Assembly: GCF_005870025.1 (NCBI RefSeq)
Contig: NZ_VATA01000043.1
Span: 1 to 63,201 of the forward strand
Length of the DNA: 63,201 nt
Direction of reading: 5' to 3'
Origin: Poseidonocella sp. HB161398
Lineage (GTDB): Bacteria > Pseudomonadota > Alphaproteobacteria > Rhodobacterales > Rhodobacteraceae
Shown here: piece by piece, positions 42,065 to 51,440 of the stretch
How the letters are laid out: every line of letters begins with the position of its first letter
Numbering within the stretch: the stretch's first letter is position 1
The notes under the pieces: model-generated
Database searches by the model: none
The model's input: only the letters and a program-made list of their open reading frames with translations
Told to the model about the DNA's origin: nothing
Translations under genes and position numbers: made by a program

Positions 42065-42466
42065 TCAGGCCGCCCTCAGGGCGCGGATGAATTTCGACAA
42101 TGTGCCCTCGTCCAGGTCCGCCGGTACCTCCATCCGGACGTCCCCGAACGAAATGCAGATGCTTGCCGCCCGTCTGCGGGCTGCTTCCGCCTCGCGCAGG
42201 ACGTCCGGCGCGGCCGCTCCGGCGTCCTCGACGATGACCTCGGCAAATCCGCCCGCCGGACGCCGGGCCGAGGCACGCCGCAGGCGTTCCTCATTGAGCC
42301 ATTCGCGGACCAGGAAGTCATTGGCGCCGATCTCGCGCGCAAGCTCGGCGGGCGGCCGGTTCTCCTCCAGCATCCTCCGGGCGGCTTCGCGTTTCAACTC
42401 CGGGCGCCAGATATTGCGGCCGCCCTTGCTGCGCGCCACTCGGAAGCCCCAGACAGTTCTGCTCAT
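42065..42466 (-). CDS. tnpA: IS66-type accessory protein TnpA, stranded
   Basis: 133 residues. WRPELKREAARRMLEENRPP and ELAREIGANDFLVREWL form the N-terminal HTH; the C-terminus (FAEVIVEDAG, ICISFGDVRMEVPADLDEGT, LSKFIRALRAA) matches IS66 TnpA. The frame is open from start to stop, but no tnpB or tnpC follows, so it is a leftover. It cannot transpose on its own. Confidence 0.7.
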   Translation of the reverse strand: MSRTVWGFRVARSKGGRNIWRPELKREAARRMLEENRPPAELAREIGANDFLVREWLNEERLRRASARRPAGGFAEVIVEDAGAAAPDVLREAEAARRRAASICISFGDVRMEVPADLDEGTLSKFIRALRAA

Positions 42467-42639
42467 CGATCATCGCATCCTGTTCAGTGTATCGGGCCTG
42501 GCGCGATGGCGCCACCGGATGGCGGCTGGCACAGAACGGCCCGGCACGCAGGATCCTATAGAAAAAGCCGACGCCTCCAATCGCAGTTCAGGGGATTGGA
42601 CGCACCGCTTACGAACAAGCGTCCTGAAAGCGGATGGAC

Positions 42640-42724
42640 TTGCCCATCCCTGAAGAAATCACCTGACCAGATCCGGACCGAATTCCTCCACGCCGAGGCC
42701 CTGGATTCCTTTTTCAGCAGCCTG
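42640..42724. mobile_element. IS5-derived MITE, family B, partial inverted copy
   Basis: Read on the minus strand from 42724: CAGGCTGCTGAAAAAGGAAT, then GGCGTGGAGGAATTCGGTCC and CTGGTCAGG, aligning with the left part of the elements at 5442 and 22574. The other end is not recognisable. Confidence 0.55.
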
Positions 42725-42744
42725 CCAGGCGAGACGGGACAAGG

Positions 42745-43110
42745 CGACCGCGAAACGGCTTCCGGTCGTTCTTTTGAAACGGAGCGGCGTCGTCCCGAAG
42801 CGGATCGTCACCGGCTAGCTCCGCTCCTGCGACGCGGCGAAGCGCGAGGTTGCGCTCGGCTTCGGCCGCTGGCCGCACAAGGGCCTCAACAACCGGGCCG
42901 AAAACAGCCATCTGCGTTTACCGAAGCGGGAGCGCGCAATGCAGGGCTCCCGATCACCCGGCGCCCTGCAACCTGTCGTCTCCATCCACGCGGCCATCCG
43001 CAACTGCTTCTCCGTTCCGGTACGCCGCCGGAATGCGCTGGCCATCCGCTGCCACCGGATGGAAGCCTTCGATGCCTGGAAATAGGCAGCCGGCATCGCC
43101 TGAACCGAGC
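42745..43110 (+). pseudogene. IS6-family transposase, C-terminal remnant
   Basis: LKRSGVVPKRIVTG, stop, LRSCDAAKREV, then HKGLNNRAENSHLRLPKRER, AMQGSRSPGALQ, SIHAAIRNCF: the C-terminal third of IS6 transposases, with the Glu of the DDE triad in NNRAENSH. Premature stops, frame changes and loss of the first two thirds show it is dead. Confidence 0.65.
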
Positions 43111-43214
43111 TGCGGGACCCGCGGGCCAACGCGCACAAGCTCGCGTGACAACTCCTGGAAAAATCCCGCAAAAAAGGGGCTGCCCACAAATGGCAACTCC
43201 CCGGGGGACGCGGC

Positions 43215-43916
43215 TCAGCCCAGAAGGTGCGGCGGAATGGTGGCGATGAAATCCGACAGATGGTCGCCGAGAAGCCGGACATGCTCGCTGGCGGCCACCA
43301 TGGCGCGGTCGCTGTCCCCGGCATCTATCGCATCGATGATCCCGCGGTGCTCGCTGAGCGTCGCGCGCATCTTGCCCGGCTGGTAGGTGACCTGCCGCCG
43401 GTAGGGCGAGAGCCGCAGGCGCAACGCGATGGTCTGCGAGGCGAGGAAATGGGTGTGCGCCGCCTCGTAGAGCAGGTCGTGGAATTCCTCGTTGATCCGG
43501 TAGAAGGCATCCGGATCGCCCGCTTCGAAGGCAGCCTCCAGCCGTTCCTGGATCGCCAGCATCCCGGCTTTCTCCTCGCGCGAGGCGCGCCGGGCCGCCA
43601 GCCGCGCGCAGAGCCCTTCGAGCGCGGCCATCAGGTCGAACATCTCGATCAGCATCGGAATCGACAGCTGGGTCACGACCGTGCCCTGCCGCCCGCGGAC
43701 CTCGACCAGCCCGGTCGCGACCAGTCCCTTGATCGCCTCGCGCACCGGCGTGCGCGACACCGAGAAGCGCGCCGCAATTTCGGTCTCGTCCAGCCGGTCG
43801 CCGGGCTTGAGCTCGCCCTCGACGATCAGCCGCTCCAGGTCCTGGCGGAGTTCCTCGGCGCGCGTCAACGGGCGGCGGGCCGGTTTCCCGGGACTTGTCT
43901 CGGCGATCTGTGACAT
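43215..43916 (-). CDS. FadR/FCD-type GntR regulator of the 43-62 kb cluster
   Basis: 233 residues from ATG 43916. HTH: RQDLERLIVEGELKPGDRLD and EIAARFSVSRTPVREAIKGL; FCD domain: LMAALEGLCARLAARRAS, INEEFHDLLYEAAHTHFLAS, HRGIIDAIDAGDSDRAMVAA, with the usual Asp/His ligand positions. It is the last gene of the minus-strand operon that starts at 51103. Probable operators lie in 51104-51440 (CTGYGTAYGCAGA-like sites), where both long operons begin. Its ligand is unknown. Confidence 0.87.
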   Translation of the reverse strand: MSQIAETSPGKPARRPLTRAEELRQDLERLIVEGELKPGDRLDETEIAARFSVSRTPVREAIKGLVATGLVEVRGRQGTVVTQLSIPMLIEMFDLMAALEGLCARLAARRASREEKAGMLAIQERLEAAFEAGDPDAFYRINEEFHDLLYEAAHTHFLASQTIALRLRLSPYRRQVTYQPGKMRATLSEHRGIIDAIDAGDSDRAMVAASEHVRLLGDHLSDFIATIPPHLLG

Positions 43917-43962
43917 GGGCTCTCCTCTCCCTCCGGCGGCAAGGATGCCGTCCGGGGCGGTG

Positions 43963-44796
43963 TCATGGTATATGCGGAAGGTCGGTTGCTGTATACTGGA
44001 ATGGCGTTTCGGCATCGGTTTCAGCCAGTTCTGCCAATTCGGCGAGCAGGATCGGAAGCAGCAACGCCGGAGCTTCGATCTGCGGAAAATGCCCGGCGCC
44101 GTAGATCCGGCGCGGCACCTTGCCAAGGCAGGGCAGCGGGTCCTGCGCATGGGCCACCTCCACGGCGGCGGAGTTCAGCAGCCTGAGCGGACAGGAGAGG
44201 CCGGGCAGCCGCGCGGCGATGTCCCAGGCGAAGAGCGCGTCGCGCAGCTCCAGCAGGTCCGCCGGGCGGGCACGCAGGACCTCCGCGGCAATCGCATTGC
44301 ATCGGGCTGCTCCGGTGGCGGGATTTGCGATGGCTGCCACCATGCGCCGGGTCGCTCCGGCAATGTCGGCACCGAAAGCGGCACGGCGGCGGGCGATCTC
44401 CAACGCATCGGAGCCGCCATAGAAGGTCCGGTCGGCCAATGTGTCGAGCCCGAGGAGCCCGCGCACGTGTCCATGGGCCGCCAGGGCGGCCTCGACCACC
44501 ACCGGCCCGCCCATGGAATGGCCGAGGAGCACGGCCTCCCCGATGCCTGCCGCATCGAGAAGCGCGGCGACCCCCTGCCCCAGCGTGGCCATCGAGACCG
44601 AACCTTCCAGCGGATGGACCGGCCCGCCGGGCAGATCGGCGGCGAAGACCCGCCACTGCGCGACAAGACCCGGCAGCAGGGCCTGCCATTGCGCGGCCGA
44701 GCCGCCCCAGCCATGGACCAGCACCAGCGGCGGGCCGGAGCCCCCCGCCTCCGACAGGGTGAACCGCCCTGCCCGGCTGGAATGCTGCCATGTCAC
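43963..44796 (-). CDS. Alpha/beta hydrolase
   Basis: 277 residues from GTG 44796, overlapping the monooxygenase stop (GTGA). Oxyanion loop LVLVHGWGGSAAQWQ; nucleophile elbow LLGHSMGGPVV (Ser94); catalytic His in YGAGHFPQIEAP. Cytosolic. Next to a flavin monooxygenase it may open an oxidised ring or split an ester or amide, as RutD does for the pyrimidine product of RutA; this parallel is inference. Confidence 0.83.
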   Translation of the reverse strand: MTWQHSSRAGRFTLSEAGGSGPPLVLVHGWGGSAAQWQALLPGLVAQWRVFAADLPGGPVHPLEGSVSMATLGQGVAALLDAAGIGEAVLLGHSMGGPVVVEAALAAHGHVRGLLGLDTLADRTFYGGSDALEIARRRAAFGADIAGATRRMVAAIANPATGAARCNAIAAEVLRARPADLLELRDALFAWDIAARLPGLSCPLRLLNSAAVEVAHAQDPLPCLGKVPRRIYGAGHFPQIEAPALLLPILLAELAELAETDAETPFQYTATDLPHIP

Positions 44797-46073
44797 GCGG
44801 GCAGGCCCAGCTTGGCGCGCAGGGTGCCCGGCGCGTAGGCGGTCTTGTAGAACCCCCGCTCCTGCAGGATCGGCACCACGAGGTCGATGAAGTCGGTGAA
44901 GCCCTCCATCAGCCAGCCCGGCATGATGTTGAACCCGTCGGCGGCGCCAGTTTCGAACCACTCCTGCAGCGTGTCCGCCACCTGCTCGGCCGAACCGCAG
45001 AGCACCCAGTGGCCGCGCGCCGCCGCGACCAGCGCATAGAGGTCGCGCAGGGTCATGTTCTCGCGCTTGGCCTTCGACAGCATGGCACGGGCGAAGGCGT
45101 GATAGGCGTCGTTCTCGCCCAGATCCGGGATCGGCCCGTCGAGATCGGCGCCCGAGAGGTCGGTGTTGAACCGCTCCGACAGCATCCCCAGCGCCGTCTT
45201 GTCGTCGACGAAGCCCATCAGCCGCGCGAGCTTCTCCCGCGCCTCGGCCTCGGTCCGGCCGACGACCGGCATCACGCCGGGCAGAACGACCAGCTCCTCC
45301 GGCTTGCGGCCGTTCTTCTCCAGCCGCGCCTTCAGCCCCTTGTAGAAGGCGGCGGACTCGGCGCGGTCCTGGGTCACGGTGAAAACGACATCTGCATGTT
45401 TCGCCGCCAGCTCCTGTCCCGGTTCCGAACCGCCGGCCTGCAGGATCAGCGGCCGTCCCTGCGGGCTGCGCGGGATGTTGACCGGGCCCTTCACCTTGAA
45501 GAACGTGCCCTCGTGGTCGATCGGATGGATTTTCGCCGGGTCGAAATAGGCGCCGCTCTCGCGGTCCTTCGGCACGGCGTCCGGCTCCCAGGCCTCCCAG
45601 AGCTTGCGGACCACCTCGATGAATTCCGCCGACATCTCGTAGCGCCGGGCATGGTCTGGATGGGTGGTGCCGAAATTCGCCGCCGCCTGCGGGTTCGAGG
45701 TGGTCACCGAGTTCCAGGCTGCGCGGCCGCCCGAGATGTGGTCGAGCGAGGCGAAGGAGCGGGCAAGGCTCCAGGGATCGCCATAGGTGGTCGAGGCCGT
45801 GGCGCCGAGGCCGATATGCGAGGTCGACATCGCGATGGCCGACAGCAGCGTAAGCGGCTCCAGCCGCGAGCAGTAGGAGGGATGCGCGGACGGGTCGGCA
45901 TTGAGGTTGTCGCCCATGAAGATCAGGTCGAAGAGCCCGCGCTCCGCCTCGCGGCAGATCGCCTGGACCTGGGACAGATCGGCAAAGTCGTCGCAGGCGC
46001 CGTCCATCCGCCAGCCCGAGATATGGCTGCCGGTGGCCATCAGGAAGAGGCCGAGGCGCATCTCGCGGCTCAT
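44793..46073 (-). CDS. Flavin-dependent monooxygenase (NtaA/SnaA/DszA family)
   Basis: 426 residues. MRLGLFLMATGSHISGWRM, GLFDLIFMGDNLNADPSAHP, STSHIGLGATASTTYGDPWS, LDHISGGRAAWNSVTTSN, GPVNIPRSPQGRPLILQAGG and FTVTQDRAESAAFYKGLKA are the series expected for this luciferase-fold group. They use FMNH2 and O2 to attack C-N or C-S bonds in compounds such as nitrilotriacetate. It starts within an ATGA overlap with the aldolase gene. A separate flavin reductase is not seen in the window. Confidence 0.9.
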   Translation of the reverse strand: MSREMRLGLFLMATGSHISGWRMDGACDDFADLSQVQAICREAERGLFDLIFMGDNLNADPSAHPSYCSRLEPLTLLSAIAMSTSHIGLGATASTTYGDPWSLARSFASLDHISGGRAAWNSVTTSNPQAAANFGTTHPDHARRYEMSAEFIEVVRKLWEAWEPDAVPKDRESGAYFDPAKIHPIDHEGTFFKVKGPVNIPRSPQGRPLILQAGGSEPGQELAAKHADVVFTVTQDRAESAAFYKGLKARLEKNGRKPEELVVLPGVMPVVGRTEAEAREKLARLMGFVDDKTALGMLSERFNTDLSGADLDGPIPDLGENDAYHAFARAMLSKAKRENMTLRDLYALVAAARGHWVLCGSAEQVADTLQEWFETGAADGFNIMPGWLMEGFTDFIDLVVPILQERGFYKTAYAPGTLRAKLGLPA

Positions 46074-46843
46074 GCCCGGTACCCCGCATCGACACGGTCG
46101 AGATCGCGCATCAGGGCCGGCCATTCGCGCTCGCCCGGGATCAGGATGTCGCCCTTGAGTTCCCAGAACTGGCGGGCGGCCTTCTCGCAGACCTCGTGCT
46201 CGGGGATCACCAGCCCGATGCCCGAGGCGCAGGCGGCCTGCATCTGCAGCTGGATCTTCGCGGCGCGCTCGAAATAGTAGAGCAGCATGAAGGCTTCGCC
46301 CGGCGTGCGCCCGACGGTCAGGATGCCGTGGTTGCGCATCAGCATCACCGGGTGGTCGCCCAGATGGGCGATGATGCGCTGCTGCTCGGCCTCGTCGATG
46401 GCCACGCCCTCGTATTCGTGGAATCCCTGCCGGTTGTAGAACCGCATCGCGAATTGCGTCAGGGGCAGCAGCCCGTCCGGCTGGCCCGAGACGGCGGTCG
46501 AGGCATCCGAATGGGTGTGCAGCACGCAATGCGCGTCCCCGCGCGCCTTGTGCACGGCGGCATGGATGACGAAGGCGGCCACGTTCACCGTATGCGGCGT
46601 GTCCTCGATGACATTGCCCGAGGTGTCGATCTTGACCAGCGAAGACGCGGTGATCTCGCTGAAGAGATGGCCGTAGGGATTGATCAGGAACTGGTCCGTG
46701 GTCCCCGGCACGCGCATCGAGATGTGGTTGTAGATCAGGTCGTCCAGCCCCAGCTTCGCCACCATGCGGTAGGCGGCGGCGAGGCTGATCCGTGCGTCCC
46801 ATTCCTCGTCGGAATAGCGGTCGGGCTTGGGATAGTCGGTCAT
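46070..46843 (-). CDS. Class II aldolase/adducin-family protein
   Basis: 257 residues. LGLDDLIYNHISMRVPGT, NPYGHLFSEITASSLVKID, AVHKARGDAHCVLHTHSDAS (two metal His in HTH), MLMRNHGILTVGRT (third His). Catalytic members cleave or decarboxylate hydroxy acids with zinc. Longer than sugar-phosphate aldolases (about 210-230). It overlaps the monooxygenase gene by 4 bp, so it may process its product. Confidence 0.85.
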   Translation of the reverse strand: MTDYPKPDRYSDEEWDARISLAAAYRMVAKLGLDDLIYNHISMRVPGTTDQFLINPYGHLFSEITASSLVKIDTSGNVIEDTPHTVNVAAFVIHAAVHKARGDAHCVLHTHSDASTAVSGQPDGLLPLTQFAMRFYNRQGFHEYEGVAIDEAEQQRIIAHLGDHPVMLMRNHGILTVGRTPGEAFMLLYYFERAAKIQLQMQAACASGIGLVIPEHEVCEKAARQFWELKGDILIPGEREWPALMRDLDRVDAGYRA

Positions 46844-46876
46844 TTCAGGTCCCTTTTGAGGTCTTGCGGGAATGTC

Positions 46877-47716
46877 TCAGCCCTTGATGCCGCTCATCGC
46901 CATGCCCTGCGTGAAGTATTTCTGCAGCAGGAGGAACAGCAGGATCAGGGGAAGCGTGGCGACGGTGGCACCGGCGAAGGTCTCGCCCCAGTTGGGCAGC
47001 TGCGTGGGCGACCCCTGCTGGGCGATGGCGACCTGGATCACCTGCGCATCCGGGCTCTGCGCGATGACGAGCGGCCAGAGGAAGCTGTTCCAGGAAAAGA
47101 GGAAGGTGACGAGCCCCAGCGTCAGCAGCGGCACCTTGACGTTGGGCAGGATCACCGAAACGAAGATGCGCACATGCCCGGCGCCGTCGATGCGGGCCGC
47201 GTCCTCGAGGTCGCGCGGCAGCTCCTCGAAGGCCTGCTTCAAGAGGAACAGCCCGAAGGGCGAGGCGATCCAGGGGATCATGATGCCCGTGAGCGTGTTC
47301 GACAGGCCCAGGCCGGAAACCACCTGGTAGAGCGGCACCAGCAGCGCCTCCACCGGCAGCAGGAAGGTCAGCAGGATCAGCACGAAGACCGCCTTTGCGC
47401 CGCGGAACGTGATGCGGGTCAGCGCATAGGCCGCCATCGAGCACAGCAGCAGCGTCAGCGCCACCTGCCCGGCCGCGACGATCGCGGTGTTCAGGAGCGC
47501 GTGCAGGATGTTTGTGCGGGCGAAGAGCGAGCGGTAGTTTTCCGCCACCGGGTCCAGCGGCAGGAAGGTCCGCCAGCTGATCGGCGTCACGTCGGAGAAG
47601 ATGCCGAGCTGCGGCTTGAAGCTGTTCGACACGATCCACAGGAAGGGCGCGAAGAAGCAGACGAGGATCAGCGCCAGCACGGCGGCCAGAAGGAGGGGCT
47701 TGCGGAAACGGGTCAT
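46877..47716 (-). CDS. ABC sugar-type permease (UgpE/MalG-like)
   Basis: 279 residues, six helices. LLAAVLALILVCFFAPFLWI opening; the EAA loop ELPRDLEDAARIDGAGHVRI couples it to the ATPase. Partner of the permease at 47716, with which it shares a TGATG overlap. Together with the binding protein and ATPase upstream it forms a CUT1-type importer. Confidence 0.9.
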   Translation of the reverse strand: MTRFRKPLLLAAVLALILVCFFAPFLWIVSNSFKPQLGIFSDVTPISWRTFLPLDPVAENYRSLFARTNILHALLNTAIVAAGQVALTLLLCSMAAYALTRITFRGAKAVFVLILLTFLLPVEALLVPLYQVVSGLGLSNTLTGIMIPWIASPFGLFLLKQAFEELPRDLEDAARIDGAGHVRIFVSVILPNVKVPLLTLGLVTFLFSWNSFLWPLVIAQSPDAQVIQVAIAQQGSPTQLPNWGETFAGATVATLPLILLFLLLQKYFTQGMAMSGIKG

Positions 47717-48645
47717 CAGTAGTTCCACCTTGCGCGCAGGAGCCACATCTGCAGGAGCGAAATGCCCAGCACGATGACCAGCAGCAGCACCGACAGCGCC
47801 GAGGCATAGCCTGCGTTCTGCATGACGAAGGCGGTCTTGTAGATGTGGTAGACGATCAGGTTGGTGCTGTCCTGCGGCCCCCCGTCGGTCATCAGGAAGG
47901 CGGGCGCGAAGGCCTGCAGCGAGAAGACCGTCATGATCACCACGACGAAAAGCGTGGTCCGCGACAGCAGCGGAATGGTGATGTTCCACAGCACCTGGCG
48001 CGCGGTCGCGCCGTCGATGCGGGCGGCCTCGGCCAGCTCCTTCGGCACGCCCTGAAGCCCGCCGAGGAACAGGATCGCGGCGAAGCCCACCTGCTGCCAG
48101 GCGGTCATGACCGCGATCATGACGAGCGCCTGGTCGGGAGACGTGAGGAAGGGCTGGCGCGGCAGGCCCATGGCGGTGACGACGCCGTTGATCAGCCCGT
48201 TCGACGGGTCGAGCAGGAAGTTCCACATGGTGGCGACGACCACGGCAGAGGTGACGACGGGCAGCATGATGATGGTACGCACGATGCCGCGCGCGGGCAG
48301 CTTGCTATCGAGGAACAGCGCCAGCACGAAGCCGAGCGGAATGACGATCGCCACGACGCCGAGGGCGAAGAGGAAGGTCGCGGCCAGGCTCTCGCGGGCA
48401 TCGTCGAAATACAGCATGTCCGAGAAGTTCAGGAGCCCGACGAATTTCGCGGCGTCCGGGTTCAGCAGCGAATAGTCCATGAAGGCGTTCTTCGCCATCA
48501 TCGCCAGCGGGACGTACTGGAATAGCAGGAGCAGGAACAGGAAGGGCGCGAGGAAGGCATAGGCCACGCGCGCGTCCCGCTTCTGCCGCGGCGTGCGGCG
48601 TGCCCTCGCGGCGGCAACTGTACCTTGGGCGTCGATCGCGGTCAT
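47716..48645 (-). CDS. ABC sugar-type permease (UgpA/MalF-like)
   Basis: 309 residues. AYAFLAPFLFLLLLFQYVPL first helix, EAA loop GVPKELAEAARIDGATARQV, and MTDGGPQDSTNLIVYHIYK, a CUT1 hallmark. Inner-membrane channel half of the importer. Confidence 0.9.
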   Translation of the reverse strand: MTAIDAQGTVAAARARRTPRQKRDARVAYAFLAPFLFLLLLFQYVPLAMMAKNAFMDYSLLNPDAAKFVGLLNFSDMLYFDDARESLAATFLFALGVVAIVIPLGFVLALFLDSKLPARGIVRTIIMLPVVTSAVVVATMWNFLLDPSNGLINGVVTAMGLPRQPFLTSPDQALVMIAVMTAWQQVGFAAILFLGGLQGVPKELAEAARIDGATARQVLWNITIPLLSRTTLFVVVIMTVFSLQAFAPAFLMTDGGPQDSTNLIVYHIYKTAFVMQNAGYASALSVLLLVIVLGISLLQMWLLRARWNY

Positions 48646-48702
48646 GGAAACTCCGGGAAAGGGGCCGGGCCGCCCGCGGGAGGCCCGGCAAGGGGGATCA
48701 GG

Positions 48703-49998
48703 TCAGCGGCGCATCGCGCGGGCGACCTCGCGCTCGGCATCGGCCATCGCTTCCTCGGGATCGCCGCCGAAGGCGACCGAGCGGATGGCATCGGTCACGA
48801 TGCGGTCATACTGGGCGAAATACGGGCTCGGCGGGCGCGGCTGGCCCCACTGCTCCAGCTGGTCGGTGAAGACCTTCATCGGATAGTCCTGGTAGGCCGG
48901 GAAGCGCGGGAAGAGCGATTTCAGCGTCGGCAAGTTGCCGCGCTGGCTGACATTCATGTAGGCGTATTCGCCCCATTCCATGTCCACCGCGAATTGCGCC
49001 GCGATCTCGGGATGCTTCGAGCGCGCGGTGACGCCGATGGTGGTCGAGCCGGTATGCACGACGGGCGTCTTGAAATACGGGACCGGGGTGATGCCCCAGT
49101 CGATCACCGGATCCTTCAGGAGCGCGTTCCCGGCCGCGGGCGTGTCGATGTAGAAGCAGGCCTTGCCGTCGAAGAAGGCGTTGGGGATCCCGGCCTTCGG
49201 CGCGACGCCCTCCTCGTTGAAGAGGCTGCGGTAGAAGGTCAGTGCCTCGATCGCCTCGGGCGTGTCGAGATAGCCCTCGACCGTCGAGCCGTCCGGCGCC
49301 ATTGCCCAGAAGGTCTTGTAGGCGGAGCTGTCGGGATCGGCGTCCGGATCGCCCGCCGAGCGCTGGTAGATCAGATCCTGGTAGACCAGGCCCGGCTGGC
49401 CGTTGCCGAAGCGGGTCGGCCCCAGCCCCCAGACCTCCGGCGCGCCCGGCTCGCCCTGCTGGCAGGCCTTGAACGCCTCCAGCGCCTCCGGCCAGGTCCA
49501 GGCCTCGTCCAGCGTCTGCGGCGGCTCGATCCCGGCAGCATCGGTCAGCGCCTTGTTGTAGTACATCGCGACCGTGGTCTGCTCGATGCCCGGGGAATAG
49601 ACCTCGCCCTCGTAGCTGTGCTCGGCCTTGGTGGCGGGCAGGATGTCTTCGTCCCAGCCTTCCGGCAGGTATTTCGTCACCGGCAGCAGAATGCCGGCCT
49701 TGGCATAGGACTGGGTGTTCGGCCCGTCATAGACCAGGATGTCGGGCGGGTCGTCCGAGGCCGCCTGGACCGAGATCGTGTCGCCGAGCTGGGCGAAGGG
49801 CACCTCGTTGATCTCGAAGGAGACGCAGGGATGCTCCTTCTGCCAGGCCTCCATCGGCGCCGGATAGGGATAGTTGCCGGGGGTGCGCAGGATGCGCAGC
49901 GTCACCGGCTCGCCGTCGCAGGCGGCCTCCTGCGCAAGCGCGGGCAGGGCGGCAAGCGCGCTGCCCCCGAGCAGGGTGGCGAACAGCACTCGTTTCAT
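48703..49998 (-). CDS. ABC extracellular solute-binding protein (family 1)
   Basis: 431 residues from ATG 49998; a TTG two codons earlier is less likely. Signal peptide MKRVLFATLLGGSALAALPA cut after ALAQ. Mature part: VTLRILRTPGNYPYPAPMEA, DDPPDILVYDGP, EQTTVAMYYNKALTDAAGI, AWTWPEALEAFKACQQ, all family-1 signs. Periplasmic. Members bind oligosaccharides, glycerol-phosphates and other polar solutes; the ligand here is unknown. Confidence 0.9.
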   Translation of the reverse strand: MKRVLFATLLGGSALAALPALAQEAACDGEPVTLRILRTPGNYPYPAPMEAWQKEHPCVSFEINEVPFAQLGDTISVQAASDDPPDILVYDGPNTQSYAKAGILLPVTKYLPEGWDEDILPATKAEHSYEGEVYSPGIEQTTVAMYYNKALTDAAGIEPPQTLDEAWTWPEALEAFKACQQGEPGAPEVWGLGPTRFGNGQPGLVYQDLIYQRSAGDPDADPDSSAYKTFWAMAPDGSTVEGYLDTPEAIEALTFYRSLFNEEGVAPKAGIPNAFFDGKACFYIDTPAAGNALLKDPVIDWGITPVPYFKTPVVHTGSTTIGVTARSKHPEIAAQFAVDMEWGEYAYMNVSQRGNLPTLKSLFPRFPAYQDYPMKVFTDQLEQWGQPRPPSPYFAQYDRIVTDAIRSVAFGGDPEEAMADAEREVARAMRR

Positions 49999-50035
49999 CG
50001 TCAAATCCTTCCTGTCGGGGTCTTCTTCTTGGCGT

Positions 50036-51103
50036 TCAGACGGCGCGGCCCGAATCCGCGTCGAAAAGCGAAAGCCGCGCCGGATCGGCCGATAGATGGA
50101 CCGGCTGCCCGGCCCGCGGCGCGCGGGCGGGCTCCATCAGCGCGGCGCAGTCCTGACCGGCATGGGAGAAATGCACCAGCGAGGTCGCGCCCAGATGCTC
50201 GACCATCGTCGCCGTGGCATGGAAGGCGGCGTCCTCCGGCGCGGCCGCGGCGAAAGCCTCGGGCCGGATGCCGGCATCAAGGCGCCGCCCCTCGGGAAGC
50301 GGACGGCCGGACGGCAGCGGGAGAACCGCGCCCCCGCCGAGATCCAGCGCCCCGTTCCGCACCGTGGCGGCAAGGAAGTTCATCTGCGGCGAGCCGAGGA
50401 AGCCCGCCACGAAGCGCGTCGCGGGGCGGTCATACAGTTCCTGCGGGCTGCCCTGCTGCTCGATCCTGCCGTCCTTCAGCACAACCACCCGGTCGGCAAG
50501 CGTCATCGCCTCGACCTGGTCATGGGTGACATAGATCGTCGTTGCCGACAGCCGGTCGTGGATGCGCCGGATCTCGGCGCGCATCTGGCCGCGCAGCTGG
50601 GCGTCGAGGTTGCTGAGCGGCTCGTCGAACAGGAACACCTCCGGCTCGCGCACGATGGCGCGGCCCATGGCGACGCGCTGGCGCTGCCCGCCCGAAAGCG
50701 CCTTCGGGTGGCGGTCGAGATGACCCGACAGGCCCAGCGTCTCCGCCGCGCCCTCGACCCGCCGCCGGATCTCGGCGCGCGGCAGCTTGGCCAGGCGCAG
50801 CCCGAAGCTCATGTTCTGCGCCACCGTCATGTGCGGGTAGAGCGCGTAGTTCTGGAACACCATGGCGATGCCGCGCTCGCGCGGTTCCAGCCCGTCAACG
50901 CGGCGGCCGCCGATGCGGATCTCGCCCGCCGTCGGTTCCTCCAGACCGGCGATCATCCGCAGCGTCGTCGACTTGCCGCAGCCCGAGGGGCCGACCAGCA
51001 CGAGGAACTCTCCGTCCTGCACGTCGAGATCGAGACCGGCAATCGTGTTGGCGCCGGCCCCTTCATAGGTCTTGCCGATGCCTGCAAGGCTCACCTGGGC
51101 CAT
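50036..51103 (-). CDS. ABC ATPase (UgpC/MsmX-like)
   Basis: 355 residues from ATG 51103. Walker [11 protein letters not shown]-loop [12 protein letters not shown], signature [14 protein letters not shown], Walker [15 protein letters not shown]-loop [11 protein letters not shown]; the C-terminal TOBE part (about 240-355) is present. Energises the importer below it. It is the first gene of the minus-strand operon, read from the divergent region 51104-51440. Confidence 0.92.
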   Translation of the reverse strand: MAQVSLAGIGKTYEGAGANTIAGLDLDVQDGEFLVLVGPSGCGKSTTLRMIAGLEEPTAGEIRIGGRRVDGLEPRERGIAMVFQNYALYPHMTVAQNMSFGLRLAKLPRAEIRRRVEGAAETLGLSGHLDRHPKALSGGQRQRVAMGRAIVREPEVFLFDEPLSNLDAQLRGQMRAEIRRIHDRLSATTIYVTHDQVEAMTLADRVVVLKDGRIEQQGSPQELYDRPATRFVAGFLGSPQMNFLAATVRNGALDLGGGAVLPLPSGRPLPEGRRLDAGIRPEAFAAAAPEDAAFHATATMVEHLGATSLVHFSHAGQDCAALMEPARAPRAGQPVHLSADPARLSLFDADSGRAV

Positions 51104-51440
51104 GGGGCTCCTTTCCTTCCGCAGCTTTCGCGGATTCGGCCGCCGGGGCATCCGTGCCGCCGGGATCGACTCGAAAGCACATGGATTCTGCGCATCCGTA
51201 AATATGTATTCTGCATGCACAGCGTGATTTTGTGTACGCATTTTTCCAATTGATCAGTTTTCCAGCAAAATACCTGCACACGACATGAGTGTTTGCCGTT
51301 TTTTCCGGCACCCTCATACTGGCTTGGGGTTGAGTGCCAAATTTCGCTGCATTTCGCACGGTCCGGTGAAATCATCGGTTTACAGGATGCAGGCTCTGTG
51401 TATGCAGAAAGCAACTTTATGCATCCAATCGGAGACGTCG
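51104..51440. promoter_or_regulatory. Divergent control region of the two long operons
   Basis: 337 bp, clearly AT-richer than the flanks. It holds TCTGCATGCACAG (51210-51222), TTGTGTACGCATT (51230-51242) and CTGTGTATGCAGA (51396-51408); the first and third are near-exact inverted copies. These are candidate GntR sites placed near each operon start. Also present is the 15-mer TTGGGGTTGAGTGCC (51324-51338). Confidence 0.6.
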
